Below are positions 8,136 through 15,215 of a DNA stretch of 33,727 nt, piece by piece (position 1 is the stretch's first letter; every line of letters starts with the position of its first letter). Under the pieces are notes generated by a model. That model did not search any database and was not told the origin of the DNA. It saw nothing but the letters and a program-made list of their open reading frames with translations. Source of the stretch: Lachnospiraceae bacterium (GTDB lineage Bacteria > Bacillota > Clostridia > Lachnospirales > Lachnospiraceae). The stretch is taken from NCBI GenBank assembly GCA_017462755.1, contig JAFTQM010000072.1, positions 1 to 33,727 on the forward strand, given 5' to 3'. Both the position numbers and the translations under genes were made by a program.

Positions 8136-9044
8136 ATGAAGGGAAATCTGGAGCATTATAAAGTATTTTATGAAGTGGCAAGGGCGGGAAGTATTACAGC
8201 GGCAGCAGAACGACTATGTATTTCCCAGCCGGCAGTCAGCCAGACGATAAAGCAGTTGGAAGCGGAACTTGGCAGTCCGTTGCTTGTGCGTGCGCAGAAG
8301 GGTGTGCGTATGACGACGGAGGGTGAGGTACTGTATGAGTATTTGGAACGTGGTTTTGTGCAGATTGAAGCAGGCGAAGAGGCATTTCGCAGTATGATTG
8401 ACTTGGAAGAGGGCGAAATCCGCATCGGAGCCAGTGACATGACGCTGCGCTTTTATCTGCTTCCGTATCTGGAGCGTTTTCACGAGCTGTATCCGGGGGT
8501 AAAGGTTAAGGTTACGAATGGGCCGACACCAGAAACTTTGCGTTATCTGAAAGAGGGAGCAATTGATTTTGGAGTGGTCAGCTCGCCATCGGTATTACCG
8601 AAGGATGCGGTGGAGCTGCGACCGGTCAGAAAGGTAAGGGATTGTTTTGTAGCGGGCAATCGGTTTGCACATCTGAAAGACAGGAAATTGCAGCTTGCAG
8701 AGCTTAGTAAGCTACCGATTATCTGTCTGGAGCAGCATACCAGTACGCGCAATAGTGCAGACCGTTTTTTGAAGGAAAACGGAGTGGTATTGCAGCCGGA
8801 ATTTGAGCTGGCGACCAGTGATATGATTGTGCAGTTCGTGCGGCGCAATTTGGGCATCGGTATGGTGGTATATGATTTTGCCGAGGAAGCCATCAAACAG
8901 GGTGAGCTGTTTTGTTTGCAGTTTGAGCAACCGTTTCCGGAGCGGGAATTTTGTATTGCTACCAGAGAAAAGCAGGTAATGTCAAAGGCAGCGCGTGCAT
9001 TGCTTGCGATGATGCAGAGCAATGCAGAGGAAGAGACGCAGTAA
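8136..9044 (+). CDS. LysR family transcriptional regulator
   Basis: A 302-residue LysR-type regulator. The winged helix-turn-helix spans about residues 1-60 (VARAGSITAAAERLCISQPAVSQTIKQLE). The effector-binding domain follows with the typical IRIGASDMTLRFYLLPYLERFHELYPGVKV opening of its first lobe. The start ATG at 8136 is 4 bp after the purB stop, with AAGG 9 bp upstream, so expression is probably coupled to purB. Its C-terminal domain resembles the CysB/CbbR-like subgroup, but the ligand is unknown. LysR proteins usually control a divergent gene; none lies next to this one, so its target is not evident. Confidence 0.9.
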   Translation: MKGNLEHYKVFYEVARAGSITAAAERLCISQPAVSQTIKQLEAELGSPLLVRAQKGVRMTTEGEVLYEYLERGFVQIEAGEEAFRSMIDLEEGEIRIGASDMTLRFYLLPYLERFHELYPGVKVKVTNGPTPETLRYLKEGAIDFGVVSSPSVLPKDAVELRPVRKVRDCFVAGNRFAHLKDRKLQLAELSKLPIICLEQHTSTRNSADRFLKENGVVLQPEFELATSDMIVQFVRRNLGIGMVVYDFAEEAIKQGELFCLQFEQPFPEREFCIATREKQVMSKAARALLAMMQSNAEEETQ

Positions 9045-9074
9045 GCTTGCAATTTGGAATCGATAAGCAACGAA

Positions 9075-9476
9075 TCAGCAATCCTCCCAGCGAGGCCAAG
9101 CAGTGTTTGCTTCCATTGCTTTTTTGATGCCATCATAATAGCGAACCTTGTGTTGGATATGGGACAGAGCTTTTTGCAGCGTTTCGATGCGCTGAGAAAG
9201 CTCTGTTTCTTGCTCCTGTACCAGCAGGAGAATCGGGTCGATGTTTTCGGTCAGATTTTCTTCGTACCGGAAAAAATCCTGCATCTTGGCGATGGACAGC
9301 TCGGCGTCCTTGAAGCATTCGATGGCGCGGAGACGGTTGATATGTTCCTCGGTGTAGACGCGCTGCTTACCGGAGTTACGCGCAACCGGAGGCAGGAGTC
9401 CGATTTCTTCATAATAGCGAAGCGTTGGATGGGATAGTCCGAACATGGTGGAAATTTGTTGAATGGTATAGGTCAT
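9075..9476 (-). CDS. MerR family transcriptional regulator
   Basis: A 133-residue MerR-type activator. The N-terminal HTH and wing read MTYTIQQISTMFGLSHPTLRYYEEIGLLPP, the hallmark of the family. A dimerising coiled coil follows (about residues 80-115). Only one Cys sits at the very end, so it is not a classic metal sensor; it resembles the small-molecule or redox subgroup found beside aldo/keto reductases. The ATG at 9476 was chosen because GGAGGT lies 7 bp upstream; a longer reading to 9515 would run through the operator. It converges with the LysR gene and diverges from the aldo/keto reductase at 9857. Confidence 0.9.
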   Translation of the reverse strand: MTYTIQQISTMFGLSHPTLRYYEEIGLLPPVARNSGKQRVYTEEHINRLRAIECFKDAELSIAKMQDFFRYEENLTENIDPILLLVQEQETELSQRIETLQKALSHIQHKVRYYDGIKKAMEANTAWPRWEDC

Positions 9477-9509
9477 GAGAAGTACCTCCGAAAATTTCAA
9501 AAAAATCTC

Positions 9510-9540
9510 TTGCATTCAAGTATACTTGAAGTGTTATGCT
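9510..9540 (+). promoter_or_regulatory. MerR-type promoter with palindromic operator
   Basis: A perfect 16-bp palindrome, TTCAAGTATACTTGAA (9515-9530), lies just upstream of the MerR gene. On the plus strand it sits between TTGCAT (9510-9515) and TATGCT (9535-9540), which are 19 bp apart. A 19-bp spacer with a dyad in it is the classic arrangement that MerR proteins untwist to activate. The promoter points toward the aldo/keto reductase at 9857, through the long inverted repeat that starts at 9558. Confidence 0.75.
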
Positions 9541-9557
9541 TTGTAAAGAAATAAATT

Positions 9558-9828
9558 TCTTGAGTTTCAGCATTTTTGCTTGCTACAGACAGGTAATTAC
9601 GAAACACTGTTTTTTCTAACGTCAGACAAGTTTAACCTAAAACGCAAGCAGGCACGCTCTTGCTACTTCGCCCTCGCAACGGTACATAAGACGCTAAAAT
9701 ACAGCGTCTAAGTACCGGCGGGGCTCAAGTACCTGCTTTGGTTTTGGTTAATTTGTCTGACGGAGATATCGTTTCTGACAGTTTCGTAATTATCTGTCTG
9801 CAGCAAGTAAAAAATGCAGAAACTCAAG
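9558..9828. mobile_element. 271-bp long inverted-repeat element (MITE-like)
   Basis: The interval is one long imperfect palindrome. The outer arms (left from 9558, right ending at 9828) share CTTGAGTTTC at their tips and align over about 105 bp at roughly 75-80% identity as estimated by eye; the outer 47 bp have about five mismatches. The centre holds a second strong hairpin: CGGTACATAAGACGCT at 9680-9695 against AGCGTCTAAGTACCG at 9703-9717. ATAAATT flanks both ends (9551-9557 and 9829-9835) and could be a target duplication, though AT-rich symmetry weakens this. No ORF fills it. It may be a non-autonomous transposon or a structured leader; it lies between a MerR promoter and its likely target. 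Confidence 0.6.
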
Positions 9829-9856
9829 ATAAATTCATAATAAGCGGAGGTAGAGC

Positions 9857-10834
9857 ATGAAATATCGTAGTGTAGGTAAATCAGGTTTGAAGGTAAGCGA
9901 GATTGCGTTGGGCAGTTGGATGACGGATTTGAGAGGTACGGAGCAGGCAGCGGTAGCAGAGCAGATTGTACGGCTGGCATATGAGAAGGGAGTAAATTTC
10001 TTTGATTGTGCGGATGCATACAGTGGCGGAGAGGCAGAGCGGTTCTTGGGACGTATTTTGAAGGATTATCCGAGAAGCAGCTATGTAGTTTCCAGCAAGG
10101 TGTTTTTTCCGACCGGAAGAGGGGCAAATGAATGGGGCTTATCCAGAAAGCATATTGTTGAGAATATTGACCGGACGTTAAAAAATATGCAGATGGATTA
10201 TGTGGATATGTATTTTTGCCATCGGTTTGACCCGACCACACCAATGGAGGAAACGCTGCGTACTTTGAGCGATTTGGTAACGCAGGGCAAGATTCTCTAC
10301 TATGGTGTGAGTGAGGAATGGAGTGCGGCGCGTCTGGTGGAGGCACAGCAGATTATCAAAGAATATCATCTGCATCCGATGACGGTGGTGCAGCCGCAGT
10401 ATCATATGATGGACCGTTATATAGAGCATGAAATCATGGAGGTCTGCGAAAAGTATGGTATGGGAATCACACCATTTTCGCCGTTGGCGCAGGGCCTGCT
10501 GACCGGAAAGTATCGGAAGGGACAGCCGTATCCGGAAGGCTCGCGTGCGACACATCAGGCGGATAAGCAGGTCAATCAGCTGTTGACCGAGGAAAATCTG
10601 GACAAGGTGGAACAGTTGGAGCAGCTTGCCGCAGAGCTTGGCACCAATGTAACGGTACTTGCGTTGGCATGGCTGCTGCGCAAGCAGGTGGTATCCAGTG
10701 TGATTACCGGAGCGAGCAAGGCTGAGCAGTTGGAGAACAATCTGGCAGCCAGCGGTTTGGTCATTCCGCAGGATATGCTTAAGAGAATCGAGGAAATTTT
10801 GGGATTTCAGCGTTTCGAGCGCCATGTAGGATAA
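9857..10834 (+). CDS. Aldo/keto reductase (potassium channel beta-subunit-like)
   Basis: A 325-residue soluble aldo/keto reductase of the YghZ/Kv-beta type. The catalytic tetrad is Asp50 and Tyr55 (FFDCADAY), Lys81 (VVSSKVFF) and His122 (YFCHRFDP). The C-terminal block SSVITGASKAEQLENNL is the NADP(H)-binding signature of this subgroup. It reduces aldehydes or ketones such as methylglyoxal; the substrate is not clear from sequence. GGAGG lies 7 bp before the ATG. It is divergent from the MerR gene, with a MerR-type promoter and a long inverted repeat in the 380-bp gap, so MerR control is a fair inference. Confidence 0.93.
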   Translation: MKYRSVGKSGLKVSEIALGSWMTDLRGTEQAAVAEQIVRLAYEKGVNFFDCADAYSGGEAERFLGRILKDYPRSSYVVSSKVFFPTGRGANEWGLSRKHIVENIDRTLKNMQMDYVDMYFCHRFDPTTPMEETLRTLSDLVTQGKILYYGVSEEWSAARLVEAQQIIKEYHLHPMTVVQPQYHMMDRYIEHEIMEVCEKYGMGITPFSPLAQGLLTGKYRKGQPYPEGSRATHQADKQVNQLLTEENLDKVEQLEQLAAELGTNVTVLALAWLLRKQVVSSVITGASKAEQLENNLAASGLVIPQDMLKRIEEILGFQRFERHVG

Positions 10835-10876
10835 TGGAGCTTGGGGAAACAGAACCCAAAGTATCCGATAAATTCC

Positions 10877-10905
10877 TTGACAAATATATGAGGATAAACT
10901 ATACT
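10877..10905 (+). promoter_or_regulatory. Strong sigma-A promoter of a short transcript
   Basis: TTGACA (10877-10882) and TATACT (10900-10905) are 17 bp apart. The predicted start is near 10912, about 40 nt before the small ORF at 10952, and a strong terminator ends at 11067. Confidence 0.75.
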
Positions 10906-10951
10906 GATTTCATAATCAAATTGCAAGTATTTACGAAATGAGGTGATTGAC

Positions 10952-11017
10952 ATGAAAACAGAGACGATTTTGTGTGTATCTGATGTTATGTCGATTACCG
11001 GAGCAGGTTCTTTGTAA
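10952..11017 (+). CDS. 21-codon small ORF with own promoter and terminator
   Basis: Not recognised. ATG at 10952 follows GAGGTGATTGAC, a good ribosome site, and the ORF reads MKTETILCVSDVMSITGAGS-L before a TAA. It has one Cys and a Gly-Ala-Gly-Ser tail; it is neither a membrane toxin nor an amino-acid-run attenuator leader. With the promoter at 10877 and the terminator at 11040-11067 it forms a complete transcript of about 155 nt. It could be a peptide gene, or the ORF could be incidental within a small RNA. Confidence 0.5.
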   Translation: MKTETILCVSDVMSITGAGSL

Positions 11018-11039
11018 TTCGGTTTTACTATGCTTTTAT

Positions 11040-11067
11040 GCGCATCCGATACGGATGCGCTTTTTTT
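11040..11067 (+). terminator. Rho-independent terminator of the miniature gene
   Basis: GCGCATCCG (11040-11048), loop ATA, CGGATGCGC (11052-11060), then TTTTTTT. The nine-pair GC-rich stem with seven Ts is an unusually clean terminator. Confidence 0.9.
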
Positions 11068-11240
11068 GTATGACAGGAAAGTAGTCGTTTCACGACTATT
11101 TCCTGCCATACAAAACCCTTCGGGTGGATGCGCATGACGCGCGAGCAGCAGATGTCACTTTGTGACCGCGCGTCAGCGCGAGAGTTTGCTTTGCAAACTC
11201 TTTGTTCTATGAAAGGAAAGTAGTCGCTTTGGCGGCATGA
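11068..11240. repeat. Cluster of consecutive hairpins with TTT/TTC loops
   Basis: Right after the terminator come several perfect or near-perfect palindromes. The first, 11068-11111, pairs about 20 bp around loop TTC and contains GGAAAGTAGTCGT. The second pairs TGACGCGCG (11135-11143) with CGCGCGTCA (11167-11175), enclosing GTCAC-TTT-GTGAC (11154-11166). The third is GAGTTTGC-TTT-GCAAACTC (11182-11200). Then at 11209-11227 the GGAAAGTAGTCG arm recurs. A further copy of that arm is in the nrdD leader (32210-32244). This looks like a mosaic of repetitive palindromic units. From 11241 to 11347 nothing further was recognised. Confidence 0.65.
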
Positions 11241-11347
11241 AAATTTGCAGTTCGATAAAATCGTCCCTATATGTAGATTTGATTATTTGGGGAAGCGCTG
11301 ATGAATTCAGTGTTTTCCTGGAATATAGGAAAGAAGGGCGATAATTT

Positions 11348-13072
11348 ATGCAGAGATTAAAACGAATTCTTCTGCCGATGCAGGGGCAGAGCAAAAGTCA
11401 TTTGCACTGGTTATATAATACCAGCAGTAGGAATGAGGATGAGGAGGAAAAGGTTTTTACTTACGGAGAGCTGCGATTTTCCTTTGCGGGGACAGGACAT
11501 CGGAATACGGAGCGGTTAATGCTTATGGTGCATATTCCGAGCAAGTTTTTGTGGGAAGAGAAACCTGTGGATACGCTTCCGTATGAAGATTATCTGTTGC
11601 GCAGGCTGGCACCGGAGCTGAATGAATTGAGCAGGGAATATTATAATGCGGATAAAAATGTGCGGGAAAAGGCACAGTTTGAAGCACAGCAGGTCAATGA
11701 ACATGTATTACGCAGGAGCGGACTGTATTATGATGCGCCCAAGGGGGCCTTCCTGCTGCGGATTTTGTTTTATGTTCCATTGCTGAATGCAGTTTCCGTC
11801 AATGGCAAAGCGGCATTTCGGGCAATCCGTGACATTATGGAGCATGTGGAACGAAGGCTTCAAACACTGGATGCCACAGAGCTGCGACGATGTGTACAGC
11901 TCTATGAGAGGCAGTGTGAGATACGGTCATATTTGAAAATGCATGGATATTGTGCGTTTGTAGCGGATGGCAGTATCCTGCCGCGAGAGAACGGTACGAA
12001 TCAACCGAAAACGCAGGCAATTCCGTTTCAATCGCCGAAGGAGTCGGCAATTACCATACCGCTTGCAGATGGGGAGTGTATCTCCGGCATGGGAGTAAAG
12101 CAGGGGATTACTGTGATTACCGGTGGTGGTTATTCCGGAAAGTCTACGCTGTTGGATGCACTGGAAATGGGAATTTATAATCATGCTTACGGAGATGGCA
12201 GGGAATATGTGTTGACGGAGGCGAGTGCGTTGAAGGTATATACGGAGGATGGCAGGCCGGTATCGGAGCTGAATCTGTCACCGTTTTTTCAATATTTACC
12301 CGGAGCAGCCGACTTGGAAAGCTTTACAACGCGGCATGCCAGCGGAAGTGTTTCGCAGGCAGCCAATGTCATAGAAGCGGTGATGGGCGGAGCCAAGGTA
12401 CTGCTGATGGATGAGGATAAAAGTGCAACCAATTTTATGATACGGGATCATAGGATGCGCCAACTTGTAACAAAGGAGCCAATTATCCCATTTACCGACC
12501 GGGTTACAGAGTTGTATGAGGAGAAGGGAGTTTCGACGATTTTGGTCATCGGCGGTTCCAGTGAGTATTTAGCATATGCGGATACGGTTTTGTTGATGGA
12601 GGATTATACGGCAAGAGATGTTACCGGGCAGATACAGGAGTTAGGCTTGGTAGCCTCGGAAAGAGAGAGAATGCCGATAAGTTGGATGAGTGAGCGCTTC
12701 TTAATTCCCAAAGAGACTACACAGTCGTTTTTGTATTTTCGCACCGTAGAAACAGAGAACGAGAAAAAGATTATTTTGGATGATTACAGCGCAGACATTA
12801 CCCTGTTGACAGCCTTGACCTCTGGGAATCAGTTGAATACTCTGGCTTTTTTGATGGAAATGCTTCTGACCGATAAGAATGCAGACAGTGCAGAGCTTTT
12901 GGAGAAGATAGAGACGTGCTGGAGCCGATTGTTTGGCGGTATCTTTGACGCAGAAATGCACAGTGGAGTGCTGATAGATACGCATGGCTTTTTGGAGGAA
13001 ATTAGGCCGCTGGATGCTTTCTGTTGTGTGAATCGGATGAGGGGAGTGAGGTTTCAAGTGGGGAAGGAATAA
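11348..13072 (+). CDS. Predicted ATPase of the ABC class (PF09818-type)
   Basis: The 574-residue protein matches the large 'predicted ATPase of the ABC class' family. The P-loop GGGYSGKST is near residues 259-267, preceded by GITVITG. A signature-like ASGSVSQAANVIEAV segment is near residue 335. The Walker B region KVLLMDEDKSATNFMIRD at about 350-366 is diagnostic for the family. A C-terminal domain of about 120 residues follows. Members are soluble, without transporter helices, and of uncertain function; a related trypanosome protein is an RNA-editing-associated factor. The start ATG at 11348 follows AGAAGGG by about 10 bp. It is monocistronic. Confidence 0.85.
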   Translation: MQRLKRILLPMQGQSKSHLHWLYNTSSRNEDEEEKVFTYGELRFSFAGTGHRNTERLMLMVHIPSKFLWEEKPVDTLPYEDYLLRRLAPELNELSREYYNADKNVREKAQFEAQQVNEHVLRRSGLYYDAPKGAFLLRILFYVPLLNAVSVNGKAAFRAIRDIMEHVERRLQTLDATELRRCVQLYERQCEIRSYLKMHGYCAFVADGSILPRENGTNQPKTQAIPFQSPKESAITIPLADGECISGMGVKQGITVITGGGYSGKSTLLDALEMGIYNHAYGDGREYVLTEASALKVYTEDGRPVSELNLSPFFQYLPGAADLESFTTRHASGSVSQAANVIEAVMGGAKVLLMDEDKSATNFMIRDHRMRQLVTKEPIIPFTDRVTELYEEKGVSTILVIGGSSEYLAYADTVLLMEDYTARDVTGQIQELGLVASERERMPISWMSERFLIPKETTQSFLYFRTVETENEKKIILDDYSADITLLTALTSGNQLNTLAFLMEMLLTDKNADSAELLEKIETCWSRLFGGIFDAEMHSGVLIDTHGFLEEIRPLDAFCCVNRMRGVRFQVGKE

Positions 13073-13115
13073 TGCTTTGAATTTTAAAATTGCTGCGGTA
13101 TAGGGTAAAAAAGAA

Positions 13116-13144
13116 TTGAATCATTTATGTTCGTGTGTTATACT
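13116..13144 (+). promoter_or_regulatory. Promoter of the probable antitoxin RNA
   Basis: TTGAAT (13116-13121) and TATACT (13139-13144) are 17 bp apart. Transcription should start near 13151 and run to the hairpin ending near 13245. Confidence 0.65.
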
Positions 13145-13150
13145 ATAGTT

Positions 13151-13245
13151 AGAAAAAGGAACAACCGCCCACAAGGTGGGTTGACCGATTATATGAGTAG
13201 AAGAACCACCCAGTAACTCGCCAAAGTCATGAGGGTGGTTTTTCT
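13151..13245 (+). ncRNA. Probable type I antitoxin RNA, convergent with toxin gene
   Basis: This ~95-nt stretch has its own promoter (13116-13144) and ends in AACCACCC (13203-13210) paired with GGGTGGTT (13232-13239) and a T-run. It holds no useful ORF. It runs toward the toxin ORF on the minus strand, whose transcript must read back through it, because on the minus strand the first good hairpin plus T-run is at about 13156-13183. The two RNAs therefore overlap tail-to-tail, as in txpA/RatA of B. subtilis. Confidence 0.6.
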
Positions 13246-13254
13246 ATGCTTTGC

Positions 13255-13350
13255 TTACTTACAATACGAAAAAACGAATGTAAGTAATGCAAGAAGAAAG
13301 AGCCCAAAGGTCATCATGTCCATAAAGTCATAGTGCTTCTGATTCTTCAT
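13255..13350 (-). CDS. Small holin-like type I toxin
   Basis: About 31 residues: MKNQKHYDFMDMMTFG, then a hydrophobic helix LFLLALLTFVFSYC, then a basic end. This is the pattern of the 'putative holin-like toxin' family of Firmicutes, with a short polar N terminus, an 'MMTFGLFLLALLT' core and one membrane span. GGAGGTGGTGCAT is an excellent ribosome site (GGAGG 7 bp upstream). It has its own promoter at 13419-13447. Such peptides insert in the cytoplasmic membrane and are silenced by an antisense RNA, here 13151-13245. The last codons contain an inverted repeat (TTACTTACA/TGTAAGTAA, right arm at 13279-13287) that could structure the mRNA. The exact stop (13255 or 13258) is uncertain by one codon. 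Confidence 0.7.
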   Translation of the reverse strand: MKNQKHYDFMDMMTFGLFLLALLTFVFSYCK

Positions 13351-13418
13351 ATGCACCACCTCCATCCTATGTAGAATGAAGGTCAACACACCCTGTAACA
13401 CGGCTGCTCCGTAAATAT

Positions 13419-13447
13419 AGTATAATACAAATCGAACAAATGTTCAA
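13419..13447 (-). promoter_or_regulatory. Toxin gene promoter
   Basis: On the minus strand TTGAAC (13447-13442) and TATACT (13424-13419) are 17 bp apart. The start would be near 13412, leaving a leader of about 60 nt before the toxin ATG at 13350. Confidence 0.7.
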
Positions 13448-13496
13448 GTGCATTTGAAGAAGTTATGAAGCGTGCGGAAATTCGCGCATAAACCCC

Positions 13497-13525
13497 TTGC
13501 ATCTTTGGAAAAATTGTTCTATAAT
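13497..13525 (+). promoter_or_regulatory. serS T-box leader promoter
   Basis: TTGCAT (13497-13502) and TATAAT (13520-13525), 17-bp spacer. The predicted start near 13532 fits the beginning of the T-box leader. Confidence 0.7.
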
Positions 13526-13531
13526 ATTTTC

Positions 13532-13758
13532 CATGAACACAGCGTAGAAGAAGCTACGGTTTTGGAGTTGTACAGAGAGCCGGTGGATGGTGTGAACCGG
13601 AGAACGAAGGAGCCTTTCCACTTTGGAGCTGTCAGCGAGGAGCTGAAGGGTGGTAACCTTTATCTTACCATATGAGAGGTCGTAGGAGGACTTACGGCAA
13701 TTTGGGTGGCAACGCGGAAGATACTTTCGTCCCATGGGGTTCATGGGACGAATTTTTT
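13532..13758 (+). ncRNA. T-box leader (serine) upstream of serS
   Basis: The leader carries the T-box core GGGTGGCAACGCGG (13704-13717), which captures the 3' end of uncharged tRNA. Stem I features are present: the AGAGAGCCGG...GTGAACCGG arm at about 13573-13600 and a specifier region whose codon reads UCC (13617-13619, Ser) just before ACTTTGGAGC. The antiterminator overlaps the terminator at 13726-13758. Uncharged tRNA-Ser should pair with UCC and the UGG bulge, prevent termination and turn on serS. A 67-codon ORF seen here is a by-product of the RNA. Downstream, to serS, a further hairpin (CGTTTGCA 13793-13800/TGCAAACG 13816-13823) is present. Confidence 0.88.
13726..13758 (+). terminator. 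T-box regulated terminator
   Basis: TTCGTCCCATG (13726-13736) and CATGGGACGAA (13742-13752) are perfectly complementary around a 5-nt loop, followed by TTTTTT. The 5' arm is the part that the T-box antiterminator would sequester. Confidence 0.9.
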
Positions 13759-13864
13759 ATATCCTTTTTTCCCATGAACGGTCACTTTCGTTCGTTTGCA
13801 GCTTTGTGCTGCCGTTGCAAACGAGAAATATAAAACTGATGCAGCGCAGAAAAGAGGTAGAGTG

Positions 13865-15142
13865 ATGTTAGATTTAAAGTTTGTCAGAGAGAATCCGGAA
13901 ATTGTAAAACAGAACATCAAAAATAAGTTTCAGGATAACAAGCTGCCATTGGTAGATGAAGTAATCGAGCTGGATGTGCAGAGCCGTGCGGCAAAGCAGG
14001 AGGCGGACAACCTTCGTGCGGAGCGTAACAAGTTATCCAAGCAGATTGGTGCGCTGATGGGGCAGGGCAAGAAGGATGAAGCTGAAGCAGTAAAGAAGCA
14101 GGTTGGCGAGCAGGCTGCCCGTCTGGCAGAGCTGGAAGTGAAGGAAGCAGAGCTGGAAGAAAAGATTAAGAAGATTATGATGACGATTCCGAATATCATC
14201 GACCCAAGCGTTCCGATTGGTAAGGATGACAGTGAGAATGTTGAGGTACAGAAGTACGGTGAGCCGGTCGTTCCTGATTTTGAGATTCCGTATCATACTG
14301 AGATTATGGAGAAGTTCGACGGCATTGATCTGGATAGTGCGAGAAGAGTTGCAGGAAATGGTTTCTACTATTTGATGGGTGATATTGCCAGACTGCATTC
14401 GGCTGTGATTTCGTATGCAAGAGATTTCATGATTGACCGTGGATTTACCTACTGTGTACCACCATTTATGATTCGTAGCGACGTGGTGACGGGCGTTATG
14501 AGCTTTGCAGAGATGGAAGCCATGATGTACAAGATTGAAGGCGAGGATTTGTATCTTATCGGTACCAGTGAGCATTCCATGATTGGTAAATTCATTGATC
14601 AGATTTTGCCGGAGGAGAAGCTTCCATATACCTTGACCAGCTATTCCCCATGCTTCCGTAAGGAAAAGGGTGCGCATGGTATTGAGGAGCGTGGTGTATA
14701 CCGTATCCATCAGTTCGAGAAGCAGGAGATGGTAGTCGTATGTAAGCCGGAAGAATCTCCGATGTGGTTTGATAAGCTGTGGCAGAATACGGTAGATTTG
14801 TTCCGTTCGTTGGATATTCCGGTAAGAACCTTGGAGTGCTGCTCCGGTGATTTAGCAGACCTGAAGGTAAAGTCGATTGACGTAGAGGCTTGGTCCCCAA
14901 GACAGCAGAAGTACTTTGAGGTAGGCAGCTGCTCGAATTTGGGTGATGCACAGGCACGTCGTTTGAAGATTCGTGTTGTAGGCGAGGGTGGAAAGTATTT
15001 CGCACACACACTGAACAATACGGTAGTAGCACCGCCAAGAATGCTGATTGCGTTTTTAGAGAACAATCTGCAGGCAGACGGAAGCGTACGCATTCCGGAA
15101 GCATTGCGTCCGTATATGGGTGGAAAGACCGAAATTCGCTAA
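13865..15142 (+). CDS. serS: Serine--tRNA ligase
   Basis: The 425-residue class II synthetase has the usual length. Residues 1-100 give the antiparallel coiled-coil tRNA-binding arm (LDVQSRAAKQEADNLRAERN...KKIMMTIPN). Motif 2 is PCFRKEKGAHG, with the ATP-contacting Arg and Glu, and motif 3 is APPRMLIAFLENN with its conserved Arg. The HTLNNTVVAPPR form of motif 3 is characteristic of clostridial enzymes. TSEHSMIGKF is the serine-site TXE block. It charges tRNA-Ser (and tRNA-Sec where present). ATG 13865 follows AGAGGTAG. Control is by the upstream T-box. Confidence 0.97.
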   Translation: MLDLKFVRENPEIVKQNIKNKFQDNKLPLVDEVIELDVQSRAAKQEADNLRAERNKLSKQIGALMGQGKKDEAEAVKKQVGEQAARLAELEVKEAELEEKIKKIMMTIPNIIDPSVPIGKDDSENVEVQKYGEPVVPDFEIPYHTEIMEKFDGIDLDSARRVAGNGFYYLMGDIARLHSAVISYARDFMIDRGFTYCVPPFMIRSDVVTGVMSFAEMEAMMYKIEGEDLYLIGTSEHSMIGKFIDQILPEEKLPYTLTSYSPCFRKEKGAHGIEERGVYRIHQFEKQEMVVVCKPEESPMWFDKLWQNTVDLFRSLDIPVRTLECCSGDLADLKVKSIDVEAWSPRQQKYFEVGSCSNLGDAQARRLKIRVVGEGGKYFAHTLNNTVVAPPRMLIAFLENNLQADGSVRIPEALRPYMGGKTEIR

Positions 15143-15162
15143 GAGAAAAAAAGAGCATTAAA

Positions 15163-15203
15163 AAAGCCCGATATCAAATGTTTTTTGATACCGGGCTTTT
15201 ATT
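15163..15203. terminator. Bidirectional terminator between serS and the repeat RNA
   Basis: AAGCCCGATATCAAA pairs with TTTGATACCGGGCTT around TGTTT, with one bulge. The plus strand ends in TTTTATT and the minus strand in TTTTTTAATG, so it can stop both serS and the minus-strand transcript starting near 15483. Confidence 0.85.
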
Positions 15204-15215
15204 CTGTCTGATCCA

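Noticed and set aside
13472-13675. A 67-codon ORF upstream of serS
   Set aside because: It lies wholly within the T-box leader, starts upstream of the leader's promoter -10 box, and has no ribosome site.
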